From an uncultured Poribacteria bacterium (GTDB lineage: Bacteria > Poribacteria > WGA-4E > PCPOR2b): a stretch of 64,000 nt of DNA. The stretch is from the NCBI GenBank assembly GCA_958296125.1, contig OY282444.1, positions 4,311,623 to 4,375,622 of the forward strand. Direction: 5' to 3'. The notes beneath the pieces were generated by a model. It did no database searches. It saw only the letters and a program-made list of their open reading frames with translations, and was not told where the DNA came from. How positions within the stretch are numbered: the first letter of the stretch is position 1; every line of letters begins with the position of its first letter. Position numbers and translations under genes: made by a program. Shown piece by piece: positions 14,359-22,089 of this stretch.

Positions 14359-15594
14359 ATGTCTAACGCATATCGCACGTATATCATAAGCACGTCGCCG
14401 AAAACACCCGAGTTAGATGCCATCAATCAATTAGGGGGTCGCATCTATTCCAAGACGATATCTGTCATCCGTAAAGTGCATGATAGGAAAGACTTCTGGC
14501 TTTCGGTCGGCAGCACCAAAAAGTATCTACGATGTTTAGAATATCCATGTCATTCGCATAGCGTCCAAGCGATTATTGATGATTATTATGGTGCGCTCAA
14601 GTCTTACTTTCAACGAATGCGGAAAGACCCTAAAGCGAGACCTCCTTATCGGACATCTAAATACCACACTTTCACATGGCGAGCGTCTGGTATTACCGTG
14701 TCTGGCAACAGACTAAGACTTTCAATGGGCAAAGGTAGAGAGCCCGTCTATATCAAAGTATCACGCAAGTTTCGTAAGGTCCCCGTTGAGGTCTCGATGG
14801 TCTACAACCGTATCAGTCAGATTTTTGAGTTTCACGCAACTTACCAGACACAGCCGACGCAACATAAGCCCAAGCAACGCAAAACAGTTGCTGTAGACCA
14901 AGGCGAGATTCACCCCATCGTGGCCTTCGACAGTGAGTCTGCTACGATTTACAATGGGCGTTCTATCCGTGCAATCAAACAATATCGCAATAAGTTTGTA
15001 GCACGGATTAATCAGAAACTTTCAAGATGTAAGCGATACAGTCAACGCTGGAAGTTTCTAAAATCGGCTAAGAATCGTGTCTTAAAGAAGTTAGCCAACC
15101 AGATTCGGGATGCAGAACACAAAATCACGTCCCGCTTTGTCTCCGCTTGTCGAGTCTTCAAAGCGCAGACGATTGTTTTAGGAGATTTAACCGATATCCG
15201 ACAAAGAATCAACTATAGTAAGAAGTCCAATCAGAAATTGCACCAATGGTCTTTTGGTAAAATCGCCGCTATGATAACCTACAAAGCCAAGGCTGTCGGT
15301 ATCATTGTGGACAAAGAATCAGAGCGATATACCAGCCAAACCTGCCCGTCCTGCCGCAACCGTAAGAAACCTACGGGTCGTGTCTATTCATGCCCCAAAT
15401 GTGGATGGGAAGGCCATCGAGACGTTGTCGGTGCAAGTAATATCTGGACAAAGTATCAGGGTTGGATGTTCAACCCTGTAGTGGGCGGTGTGGCATCGCC
15501 CGTAGGTGTGAGATTTAATGCACATCTATGTCGCTTAGACGCGTGGTCGCCCTTTCGGGGACTCATATCTAAGAAGCCTGTCAACAACAGGTAA
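14359..15594 (+). CDS. tnpB: TnpB (IS200/IS605 OrfB) RNA-guided nuclease with altered RuvC-II
   Basis: 411-residue TnpB protein, the transposon-encoded nuclease ancestral to Cas12. ATG 14359 is preferred over a frame extension that runs into the upstream palindrome. RuvC-I Asp180 is in VAVDQGEIHP and RuvC-III Asp355 in HRDVVGASN; a zinc finger lies between them (CPSC...CPKC). RuvC-II reads IVLGDLTDIR, with Gly275 where canonical TnpB has Glu; Glu322 just before RYTSQTC may replace it, as in TnpB groups with a rearranged catalytic site. No TnpA transposase is present, so this is a TnpB-only element. Sequences past the stop form the right end and probable omega-RNA. Confidence 0.92.
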   Translation: MSNAYRTYIISTSPKTPELDAINQLGGRIYSKTISVIRKVHDRKDFWLSVGSTKKYLRCLEYPCHSHSVQAIIDDYYGALKSYFQRMRKDPKARPPYRTSKYHTFTWRASGITVSGNRLRLSMGKGREPVYIKVSRKFRKVPVEVSMVYNRISQIFEFHATYQTQPTQHKPKQRKTVAVDQGEIHPIVAFDSESATIYNGRSIRAIKQYRNKFVARINQKLSRCKRYSQRWKFLKSAKNRVLKKLANQIRDAEHKITSRFVSACRVFKAQTIVLGDLTDIRQRINYSKKSNQKLHQWSFGKIAAMITYKAKAVGIIVDKESERYTSQTCPSCRNRKKPTGRVYSCPKCGWEGHRDVVGASNIWTKYQGWMFNPVVGGVASPVGVRFNAHLCRLDAWSPFRGLISKKPVNNR

Positions 15595-15625
15595 GAAGCC
15601 CAAGCATTTATGCTTGGGAGTATGT
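15483..15625 (+). ncRNA. Probable omega-RNA (reRNA) overlapping the tnpB 3' end
   Basis: Four hairpins follow one another: GGGCG...CGCCC (15483-15501), GTCGCCC TTTC GGGGAC (15546-15562), CCTGT CAACA ACAGG (15577-15591) and CCCAAGC ATTTAT GCTTGGG (15599-15618). They end in GGGAGTATGTCA at the transposon right end. Overlap of tnpB with a structured RNA running to the right end is the known arrangement for omega-RNAs; the guide would be the bases after about 15625. Structure and boundaries are inferred by eye. Confidence 0.55.
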
Positions 15626-15627
15626 CA
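15616..15627 (+). repeat. IS200/IS605-type right-end motif
   Basis: GGGAGTATGTCA directly after a 7-base-stem hairpin marks the right end of the tnpB element. The same 12 bases recur at 42580, and in reverse complement at 54198 and 63939. Confidence 0.7.
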
Positions 15628-15724
15628 CCACACGGCGTTCGTCAATCAGTTATCGAAACCCTGAAAGCAGGCAGGATGGAAACAGATCCCATCCATCAAA
15701 CCGTAGAAAGGAGCTTGGAAACCC

Positions 15725-17050
15725 ATGAGCAACGTTCCCATGACACGCCCCGAAGAGGCATTGGCGATTCATGAAACGAGATATTTCCACTCGTCTACCT
15801 TTACAGAACTTGAGGATGGATGCATACTACACGCTGCTGGAACGCAGTTCAACACCTCCGATGATGGCGGGATCACATGGTCTGAGTCGTTCTCACGCAC
15901 TGACACGGCGGGAGATCCGGTGGGCGGCGGTGGAACATCGCTCGTGCAGTTGTCCGGTGACGGCATCGGCTTGGCAGCCATGCACAGACCCTCTGACGGT
16001 TCTTCCGAGAGCGTTCGGCGGGACACGCATTTGGTTTTCTGGCGGTCAATGGACGGTGGAGAGACTTGGGAGCCGCCAGTCCGCATAACGCCGCCGGGGA
16101 TCGCCACCTATGCCTATCAAGATGTCCTGCTCCGCACCTCCTCTGGGCGCATTATCCTGCCGGTGTATATCGCGCTGGGGCAGTCCACGGGCCCGAATGA
16201 CATCAAACCGCCTGCGTCTGGAAAATTGGTGAATAATCAGTGGGTGTCTACCGCTGCCCACTTTTTTGACCCCCGTTTCTCTGCGTCCTACGTCTGTTAT
16301 TCGGACGACGATGGACGGACGTGGCAGCGCAATCGGGATGGGGAACTGATTATCCTGATGGACTGGAACGCATCGTTCAGCTATACCAACGAGCCGACAG
16401 TGACGGAAGTGGAGCCGGGACGGCTGCTGATGTTCATGCGTAATGGATTGGGTCGCGTTTTTCAGGCGTGGTCAGAGGACGACGGGGAGACATGGACGCG
16501 CCCCCAACCGACCTCCTTGGCTTCATCGACAGCGCCCGCACAGATTCGGACCCTGCCCAACGGACACCTCCTAGCGGTCTGGAATCAGGAGGGTGAGGCC
16601 GAAATTAAACGGGGTTACAATCGGACGCGAATCTCCGCTGCAATTAGCCGTAATGGCGGCAGCGTGTGGGAGTTCTTCCAAAATGTGGAATCGATCCATG
16701 AGGAAACACGGGTTGAGCCGGGCCCGATTCGTCCAGTCCGGCCGGCAGAATACCACTTTGATCCGGGGCTACCGGCTCCAGAGCGGGAGCGAGAACATCT
16801 ATTGCCCTTCGATGTTCACGGACGTTGGTCGTATCCATCGGTGTTGGTGATGAAAGACCGCGTCCTCATTGCTCACACCTATTCGGTCTACGAGGAGCAC
16901 CCCACCCGCGCTGAGTTAATTCTAAGCAGCCGAAGGGAGGGCGGCTTCAATCAGAAGCTAAAGGTGCTGCCCCTGACGTGGTTCTACGGTGGGAAGGAGC
17001 CTGCGGACAACCCGGTGCTGGCGCGATTGCACGAGCCGGCGAAGCCGTGA
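15725..17050 (+). CDS. Sialidase-like (BNR/Asp-box) protein
   Basis: 441-residue six-bladed-propeller protein of the sialidase superfamily. Five Asp-box motifs (S-x-D-x-G-x-T-W type) are visible: SDDGGITW, SMDGGETW, SDDDGRTW, SEDDGETW and a weaker SRNGGSVW. No secretion signal is evident at the N-terminus (MSNVPMTRPEEALA), so a cytoplasmic role is possible. ATG 15725 has an AAAGGAG site. The Arg triad of true sialidases cannot be assigned safely, so the substrate is left open. It is followed on the same strand by a Gfo/Idh/MocA oxidoreductase. A decayed sialidase-like C-terminus lies at 21832-22050. Confidence 0.85.
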   Translation: MSNVPMTRPEEALAIHETRYFHSSTFTELEDGCILHAAGTQFNTSDDGGITWSESFSRTDTAGDPVGGGGTSLVQLSGDGIGLAAMHRPSDGSSESVRRDTHLVFWRSMDGGETWEPPVRITPPGIATYAYQDVLLRTSSGRIILPVYIALGQSTGPNDIKPPASGKLVNNQWVSTAAHFFDPRFSASYVCYSDDDGRTWQRNRDGELIILMDWNASFSYTNEPTVTEVEPGRLLMFMRNGLGRVFQAWSEDDGETWTRPQPTSLASSTAPAQIRTLPNGHLLAVWNQEGEAEIKRGYNRTRISAAISRNGGSVWEFFQNVESIHEETRVEPGPIRPVRPAEYHFDPGLPAPEREREHLLPFDVHGRWSYPSVLVMKDRVLIAHTYSVYEEHPTRAELILSSRREGGFNQKLKVLPLTWFYGGKEPADNPVLARLHEPAKP

Positions 17051-17115
17051 TGCTTGAAACGTGAAGCGCGAAGAGGTGAACTATTAGCAGTTTAGTGCTG
17101 TAGAGGAGATTATTG

Positions 17116-18117
17116 ATGTTAAAATTTGCTTATTTGGGTGCATGGCACAGCCACGCCAGCATGCACACCCGCGAGTCAACGGAGCGTCCTGAAGAATTTC
17201 AACCCATCGGATTTTACGATCCGGATCCAGAGGTCGTTGCGCGAAGAGAACAGGAGTGGTCCGAATCCTTTCCCGATCTCACCGTTTTTCCATCCGTCGA
17301 AGCGGTGTTGGACAGCGATGCTCAAGCGGTCATCGTCGAAGGGCATGTCTACCAGAATCTGGACTACGCGGAGCAGGCCCTTGAAGCGGGTAAACATGTG
17401 TTGCTCGAAAAACCGGCGGGCATCAATCTGGAACAGTTGAAGCGTATCCACAAACTCTCGGAGCACAAGGGACTGAGCCTTCAGATGGCGTATATGTGGC
17501 GTTACAATCCCGCGATTCACGAAATGCTGCGGCTCGCTAAATCGGGGGCGTTGGGCGATATTTTCTACTATCGCGGACACATTCCTAAGCCGATATCGTG
17601 GCATCCACAGTTGGTGCAGGAGTTCAAGGTGTATCACGGCGGGATTTACTTCGAGATGGCGGGGCATCTGATTGACCTGATGGTTATCCTGATGGGAGAA
17701 CCGAAACGGGTGCAGCCCTGCTTGGGACGGCACTACGCCAACCGATCTGAGGTGGATAATGCGGTGGTGGTCCATGAGTTTGGAGATGGGTTCGGGACGG
17801 TGGACACCGCCGGTATGCACATTGAGAGCGGCAAAACCCGTCGTATCGAAGTTTACGGCACGAAGGGAACTGCCATCCATACCCCAATTGGTTCGGATAA
17901 CCTTAGCCTGAGTTTGGAAACGGCTGTTGAAGGCTACGCAGCGGGTTCGCAGGAAGTGACTATTACTCGGTCGTCAACCTCTTCATCGCTGCTGCGAGAA
18001 CTCACTGCCTGCATTCGAGGGGAAAAACAGCCGGATTACACACCGGCGCATGACATGGCTGTGCAGCGGACACTGTTTGCCGGTTGCGGCGTAACGGATG
18101 GGGTCGCCCTTCGATAA
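17116..18117 (+). CDS. Gfo/Idh/MocA family oxidoreductase
   Basis: 333-residue NAD(P)-dependent sugar or cyclitol dehydrogenase-like protein. ATG 17116 lies 7 bases after GAGGAG; the TTG at 17113 is less likely. The N-terminal Rossmann part starts at FAYLGAWHSHASMHTRES, an unusual nucleotide loop rich in His. The central motif EKPAGINLEQL holds the family's active-site Lys, and HLIDLMVILMGEP in the C-terminal half gives the catalytic His region. Neighbours (sialidase-like upstream, HAD dehalogenase downstream) suggest a catabolic operon. Confidence 0.92.
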   Translation: MLKFAYLGAWHSHASMHTRESTERPEEFQPIGFYDPDPEVVARREQEWSESFPDLTVFPSVEAVLDSDAQAVIVEGHVYQNLDYAEQALEAGKHVLLEKPAGINLEQLKRIHKLSEHKGLSLQMAYMWRYNPAIHEMLRLAKSGALGDIFYYRGHIPKPISWHPQLVQEFKVYHGGIYFEMAGHLIDLMVILMGEPKRVQPCLGRHYANRSEVDNAVVVHEFGDGFGTVDTAGMHIESGKTRRIEVYGTKGTAIHTPIGSDNLSLSLETAVEGYAAGSQEVTITRSSTSSSLLRELTACIRGEKQPDYTPAHDMAVQRTLFAGCGVTDGVALR

Positions 18118-18180
18118 GCGTGGATTTTCGGCAAACCGCCGCCCCAATCGAACAAACCTCGTTTGTCTGGAAAAAATTCT

Positions 18181-18912
18181 ATGAAAGCTAGCGAAAAAAC
18201 AGATGCCCTTGAGATTAAGGCACTGACATTTGATGTATTCGGCACGGTTGTAGACTGGCGCGGTAGCATTATCCGTGAAGGTGAAGCGTTTGGAGCGGCT
18301 CGCGGACTCGATGTGGATTGGGCGAGGTTTGCGGACCAATGGCGGGGCGGATACGGTCCCTCGATGAATCGCGTCCGTAAAGGTGAATTGCCATGGCTGA
18401 ACATAGATACCCTGCACCGTATGATTTTGGACGACCTACTTGACGAGTTCAAAATTACGGAGTTGAGCGAAGCGGAGAAAGACCACCTCAATCGCGTCTG
18501 GCATCGCCTCACCCCATGGCCCGATGCCACCAGCGGACTTCAGCGATTGCGTGAACGATTCATTGTTGCACCCCTTTCCAACGGCAACATCGCTTTGCTC
18601 ACCAATATGGCGAAACACGCCGGGCTGCCGTGGGACTGCATTCTGTCCTCAGAGTTGGCGAAACATTACAAACCGGATCCAGAGGTTTATCAAACCGCCG
18701 CCGACTTGCTGGGCCTTCCGCCGATCCAAGTGATGATGGTCGCCGCGCACCCCGGCGATTTGCTGGCTGCATCGGCTGTTGGATTTAAGACCGGATTTGT
18801 GCCTCGACCCGAGGAGTATGGGGATCAGCGCAATCGAGATTTAGAACCCGATGCCTTTTTTGATGTGGTGGCGAACGACTTTAATAATCTGGCAAGTCAG
18901 CTAGGAGCGTAG
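18181..18912 (+). CDS. HAD-type haloacid dehalogenase
   Basis: About 243 residues, type II 2-haloacid dehalogenase-like member of the HAD superfamily. Motif I is TFDVFGTVVDW, with the nucleophilic Asp in DVFGT; motif II is the Ser in PLSNGN; motif III is the Lys in KHYKPDPEVY; motif IV includes MMVAAHPGDL, where HPGDL fits the haloacid dehalogenase branch. ATG 18181 is chosen although no ribosome site is visible; a TTG at 18163 is the alternative. It ends 7 bases before the DUF429 gene, so the two are probably co-transcribed. Many HAD proteins of this type hydrolyse phosphate esters rather than halides. Confidence 0.88.
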   Translation: MKASEKTDALEIKALTFDVFGTVVDWRGSIIREGEAFGAARGLDVDWARFADQWRGGYGPSMNRVRKGELPWLNIDTLHRMILDDLLDEFKITELSEAEKDHLNRVWHRLTPWPDATSGLQRLRERFIVAPLSNGNIALLTNMAKHAGLPWDCILSSELAKHYKPDPEVYQTAADLLGLPPIQVMMVAAHPGDLLAASAVGFKTGFVPRPEEYGDQRNRDLEPDAFFDVVANDFNNLASQLGA

Positions 18913-18919
18913 GATTAAG

Positions 18920-19672
18920 ATGTTCGTTGGTGTAGATGGTTGCAGGGCGGGTTGGCTCGCCATTGGGCTGGAGACGGAGACTAACTGGCAGGTTAATATC
19001 TTTCCGGATGTGGCTAGTCTTTGGAATTATCATCGGCGGGGGTCCTTGATATTGATTGACATTCCTATCGGTTTGAAAGCGGAGGGTAGGGCTGAGCGTC
19101 GTTGTGACCCGGAAGCCCGGAAGTTGTTGGGACCTAGGCGTTCGAGCGTGTTTCCTGCACCGTGCCGTCAAGCAATCTATGCACTGTCATATCAGGATGC
19201 TTGTGATGTCAATCAACGGTTGACAGGCAAACGGTTGTCCGTTGAAAACTGGAATATTATCCCCAAGATTCGTGAGGTTGATTGCCTCCTTTCGGACGAC
19301 ACCTCCGCGACAGGTCGTATCAGAGAAATCCATCCGGAACTCTGCTTTTGGGGATTGGCGGGTCGTCCGATGCAACACGCCAAAAAGCGAAGTGAGGGAT
19401 TTTCGGAGCGAATGGAGCTCCTCCAGTCAATTTATCCGCAGACTGCCGATATTATCAGCCATATACTATCCACCTATAGGCGCGCAGATGTCGCAAGGGA
19501 CGACATCCTTGATGCACTGTCCGCCGCAGTGACCGGGATGATGGGGGGACGAAAGCTCGCGTCAATTCCGCAAGAACCTGAGTTTGATGAACGAGGCTTG
19601 CGGATGGAGATGGTATATTGCCCGCACACCGTGGGTGAAATCTCTATGGGACTTACGCAGCAGAACGTTTGA
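18920..19672 (+). CDS. DUF429 domain-containing protein
   Basis: 250 residues. The N-terminus FVGVDGCRAGWLAIGL and the segment LILIDIPIGL, followed by a basic ERRCDPEARKLLG stretch and SSVFPAPCRQAI, are the signatures of DUF429, a predicted RNase-H-fold family with unknown biological role. Conserved Asp residues in GVDGCR and IDIPIG and a late DDILDAL could form the metal site. ATG 18920 follows AGGA, 7 bases after the HAD gene. A link to nucleic acid or nucleotide metabolism is inference from the fold only. Confidence 0.88.
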   Translation: MFVGVDGCRAGWLAIGLETETNWQVNIFPDVASLWNYHRRGSLILIDIPIGLKAEGRAERRCDPEARKLLGPRRSSVFPAPCRQAIYALSYQDACDVNQRLTGKRLSVENWNIIPKIREVDCLLSDDTSATGRIREIHPELCFWGLAGRPMQHAKKRSEGFSERMELLQSIYPQTADIISHILSTYRRADVARDDILDALSAAVTGMMGGRKLASIPQEPEFDERGLRMEMVYCPHTVGEISMGLTQQNV

Positions 19673-19745
19673 TGCCTTGTAGCTCGGCAATTCAGCATAA
19701 AAGAATAATGCATGAGTGCATAGGTTTTTGACAGGAGACACAGAA

Positions 19746-20966
19746 ATGCAATTCAATCGAGACCAATTCATGGAAGAGGGGTATTTGGTCCTGCGCGAGG
19801 TCATCCCGCCAGCTGAGTTGGAAGATTTGCGCGCCGGTTATGAGCGAATGGTCGATAGACAGCGAGATATCTGGGCACGCGAACGCAATCCAGACGACCC
19901 GCCGGGCGGTGTATGGGAGACAGGGGCACAACCGCGATTGGCACTACATCGGCAGCCCCTGTTAGACCTGATCGATGGACAGACCGCGAACACAGCGGAA
20001 ATCTGGCTTCACGAAAACACGCAGGGTGTCAGCACTCAGTTGATGGGAGAGCCGGATGCAGCCGTTACTGAAATGATGCTGATGTGCAGCCCGGTGCGCG
20101 ACCGGGGGCCAGCTGTCTGGCACCGCGATATCCATCCCATTGATACCGCCCCGCTACAGGCATACATAGATGACATCATGGAGAATGGGCCGAGGTATGT
20201 TCAGTGGAACATCTCCCTCTACGATGACGATGTGCTGTGGGTCGTGCCCGGCAGCCACGTGCGTATCAACACCGAAGAGGAGAACCGTCAGTTGCTGGCG
20301 GATCCGCGGGTCCCTTTGCCCGGCGGTGTCCAAACGCATCTCAATGCCGGCGATGGCGTGGTCTACATCACCCCCATCCTCCATTGGGGCAGCAACTACA
20401 GTGCAAAGCTGCGGCGCACCATTCACGGCGGTTTCTGTAACTTCACGAAATATGAAGCCCTCAGCTACACGAAGCACCTATCCGTCGCAGCTCAGGCGAC
20501 ACTAAAACGCTGGAACAAACGGAGTGAGCGGATGCAGGTTCACACCGAATCCGCACTTCGGGCTGCGATTGAAAAAAACAGTTCTGCCTACCACGCTGCG
20601 CTGGAGGAGATACACCCGGGCAAGGGCGAAAAGGGCAAAATACTGACGACTATCTTTTTGTGCAAGACGGCTTTCTTTATTAATCTCCGAAAGAATCCGG
20701 ACCTTGAGGACGGACCTGAAGACCTTCGCAGGCGGGGGACGAGTTCACACCCGACCACGCTGAATTGGGGGCCCGAATTCGCAGATCGTTTCACGCCGGA
20801 GGAGGCGAAGGCTTTATGGAAACGGTTTAAGCCGCTTGATGCCAAACTTCAGAGGGACGAGGAGCATTTTTTCCCCGGCTTCCAGTCGGGCCCGATGCGC
20901 TACTGCTTTAATGAAACACCTGCCGATTTCGGTGTCGAGGAATTCATCGCGAGTTGGAGGAGTTGA
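19746..20966 (+). CDS. Long PhyH-family dioxygenase, paralogue of 10419-11621
   Basis: 406-residue PhyH protein; ATG 19746 follows CAGGAGACA, and an in-frame ATG 30 bases earlier lacks a site. It has H126-R-D128 (AVWHRDIHPID), the strand VLWVVPGSHVRIN and the distal HWGSNYSAKLRR with the third metal ligand. The N-terminus (MQFNRDQFMEEGYLVLREVIPP) aligns with that of the 400-residue paralogue, and both share a roughly 150-residue C-terminal region ending in DFGVEEFIASW. That region has no recognised domain. Downstream, 84 bases away, lies another PhyH gene of the short type. Confidence 0.9.
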   Translation: MQFNRDQFMEEGYLVLREVIPPAELEDLRAGYERMVDRQRDIWARERNPDDPPGGVWETGAQPRLALHRQPLLDLIDGQTANTAEIWLHENTQGVSTQLMGEPDAAVTEMMLMCSPVRDRGPAVWHRDIHPIDTAPLQAYIDDIMENGPRYVQWNISLYDDDVLWVVPGSHVRINTEEENRQLLADPRVPLPGGVQTHLNAGDGVVYITPILHWGSNYSAKLRRTIHGGFCNFTKYEALSYTKHLSVAAQATLKRWNKRSERMQVHTESALRAAIEKNSSAYHAALEEIHPGKGEKGKILTTIFLCKTAFFINLRKNPDLEDGPEDLRRRGTSSHPTTLNWGPEFADRFTPEEAKALWKRFKPLDAKLQRDEEHFFPGFQSGPMRYCFNETPADFGVEEFIASWRS

Positions 20967-21050
20967 CACCTATCCGAAGACGTAATACCTTTGGGCGGTT
21001 AATGGCGTTGTTGTGTCCCTAAAAAGCTTTAGAGAAAGGATTTGCCCATT

Positions 21051-21824
21051 ATGCTTGATATCGAAATCCTCGATCCCACAGAAGTAGAGAGAGCAGCAGC
21101 CATCTTCCACCGAGATGGGTTCGTCCCGATCAAAGATGCGCTCAATCCCGAACAGCTTGCGTATGCCCAATCGGGGGCAGCCCGCGTGATCGCTCAGCAG
21201 ATGAGGGACATTCCACTTGAAGAGGCAAACCGAGGGTATGCCCGCTACTCCTTCGGGCCACAGCTTCATCACCCGGAGTGGGTTCAACTTATTGATCTGC
21301 CGACGATTCTGCCGATAGTGGAGGCAATTTGGGGGAGCTCCGATTACATCTGTTCCGGCGGTGGGGGCGATTACTCAACTCCCGGTGCGAAGCAGCAACC
21401 CCTGCACGCCGATATCAGGGATGTTTTCAAAGATCCCCTAGGACAGGTGACAATCCACGACGTGCCGACACCGTATATTGTTGTAAATTTCCTGATGATC
21501 GAATTCAAAGAAATCAACGGTGCTATCCGATTTGTGCCGGGGACCCATCGAACGCGTCAGCCGATCCCGACGATGGGGGAGGAGCCTGAGCGCATGAAGC
21601 ATTCGATTATTTGTGCCCCGCCCGGGACGGCACTCATCCGGGATGTGCGCTGCTGGCACGGCGGCACCGCTAATCATTCCGATGAAATCCGACCGATGAC
21701 TAGCGTTGGATATTTCGCACCCTGGTTTCGATCGCACCATCTGGAGCCCACCCTCCCGCGTGTGCTTTATGAAACGCTGTCCCCGCGTGGCAAGGAGCTG
21801 GCTCGCTTTATCGTTCAGCCGTGA
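21051..21824 (+). CDS. Phytanoyl-CoA dioxygenase (PhyH) family protein
   Basis: 257 residues. ATG 21051 is 10 bases after AAAGGA; a TTG at 21042 is too close to the site. Ligands H119-A-D121 (QPLHADIRD) and a distal His in CWHGGTANHS are present, with an Arg in the following strand. GAIRFVPGTHRTRQ is the PhyH core. Tandem with the long PhyH gene upstream suggests co-expression. The N-terminus begins directly with the helix that packs on the double-stranded beta-helix, so no targeting signal is present. Confidence 0.9.
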   Translation: MLDIEILDPTEVERAAAIFHRDGFVPIKDALNPEQLAYAQSGAARVIAQQMRDIPLEEANRGYARYSFGPQLHHPEWVQLIDLPTILPIVEAIWGSSDYICSGGGGDYSTPGAKQQPLHADIRDVFKDPLGQVTIHDVPTPYIVVNFLMIEFKEINGAIRFVPGTHRTRQPIPTMGEEPERMKHSIICAPPGTALIRDVRCWHGGTANHSDEIRPMTSVGYFAPWFRSHHLEPTLPRVLYETLSPRGKELARFIVQP

Positions 21825-21831
21825 TTGACTG

Positions 21832-22050
21832 GTGTTATTGATTCCAATTCTGTTTTATCCTCGGCTGATTATTTGTGACGACCTGGGTGACAATGACTTG
21901 GGCTATCCTTCCACCGTTAAACTGGATGGCCAACTCGTAACGGCATATTATAGCGCACCACGACGGTGGGATGCGCCAGATTTTCGGGGTGAGGGCACGT
22001 TCGCTCGTGCGTTGCTCTACAGTGAAAAAGCGTTGTTGGCGGCCCTTTGA
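21832..22050 (+). pseudogene. Relic of a sialidase-like protein (C-terminal end)
   Basis: An open frame of about 70 codons reads DDLGDNDLGYPSTVKL, then LVTAYYS and FARALLYSEKALLAAL before a stop. The NDLGYPSxVxLxDGxxVTAYY pattern is typical of the last blade of bacterial sialidase-like proteins, and here one residue of the usual DDG is missing. Nothing upstream encodes the rest of a propeller; the frame begins just after the PhyH stop. I read it as the remains of a deleted gene rather than a small functional protein. It is not a fragment of 15725-17050, whose C-terminus differs. Confidence 0.6.
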
Positions 22051-22089
22051 CACATCTGGCTTTTCAAACAGACTCCAAAGAGGTGCAAG

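Noticed and set aside
15599-15618. Hairpin after tnpB as a rho-independent terminator
   Set aside because: The stem is good, but no T-run follows and the next bases are the transposon right-end motif.
18181-18912. Halogenase plus dehalogenase pathway with the LHGGG PhyH protein
   Set aside because: The genes are 4 kb apart with a transposon between them, and HAD proteins of this type often act on phosphates, so the link is kept only as speculation.
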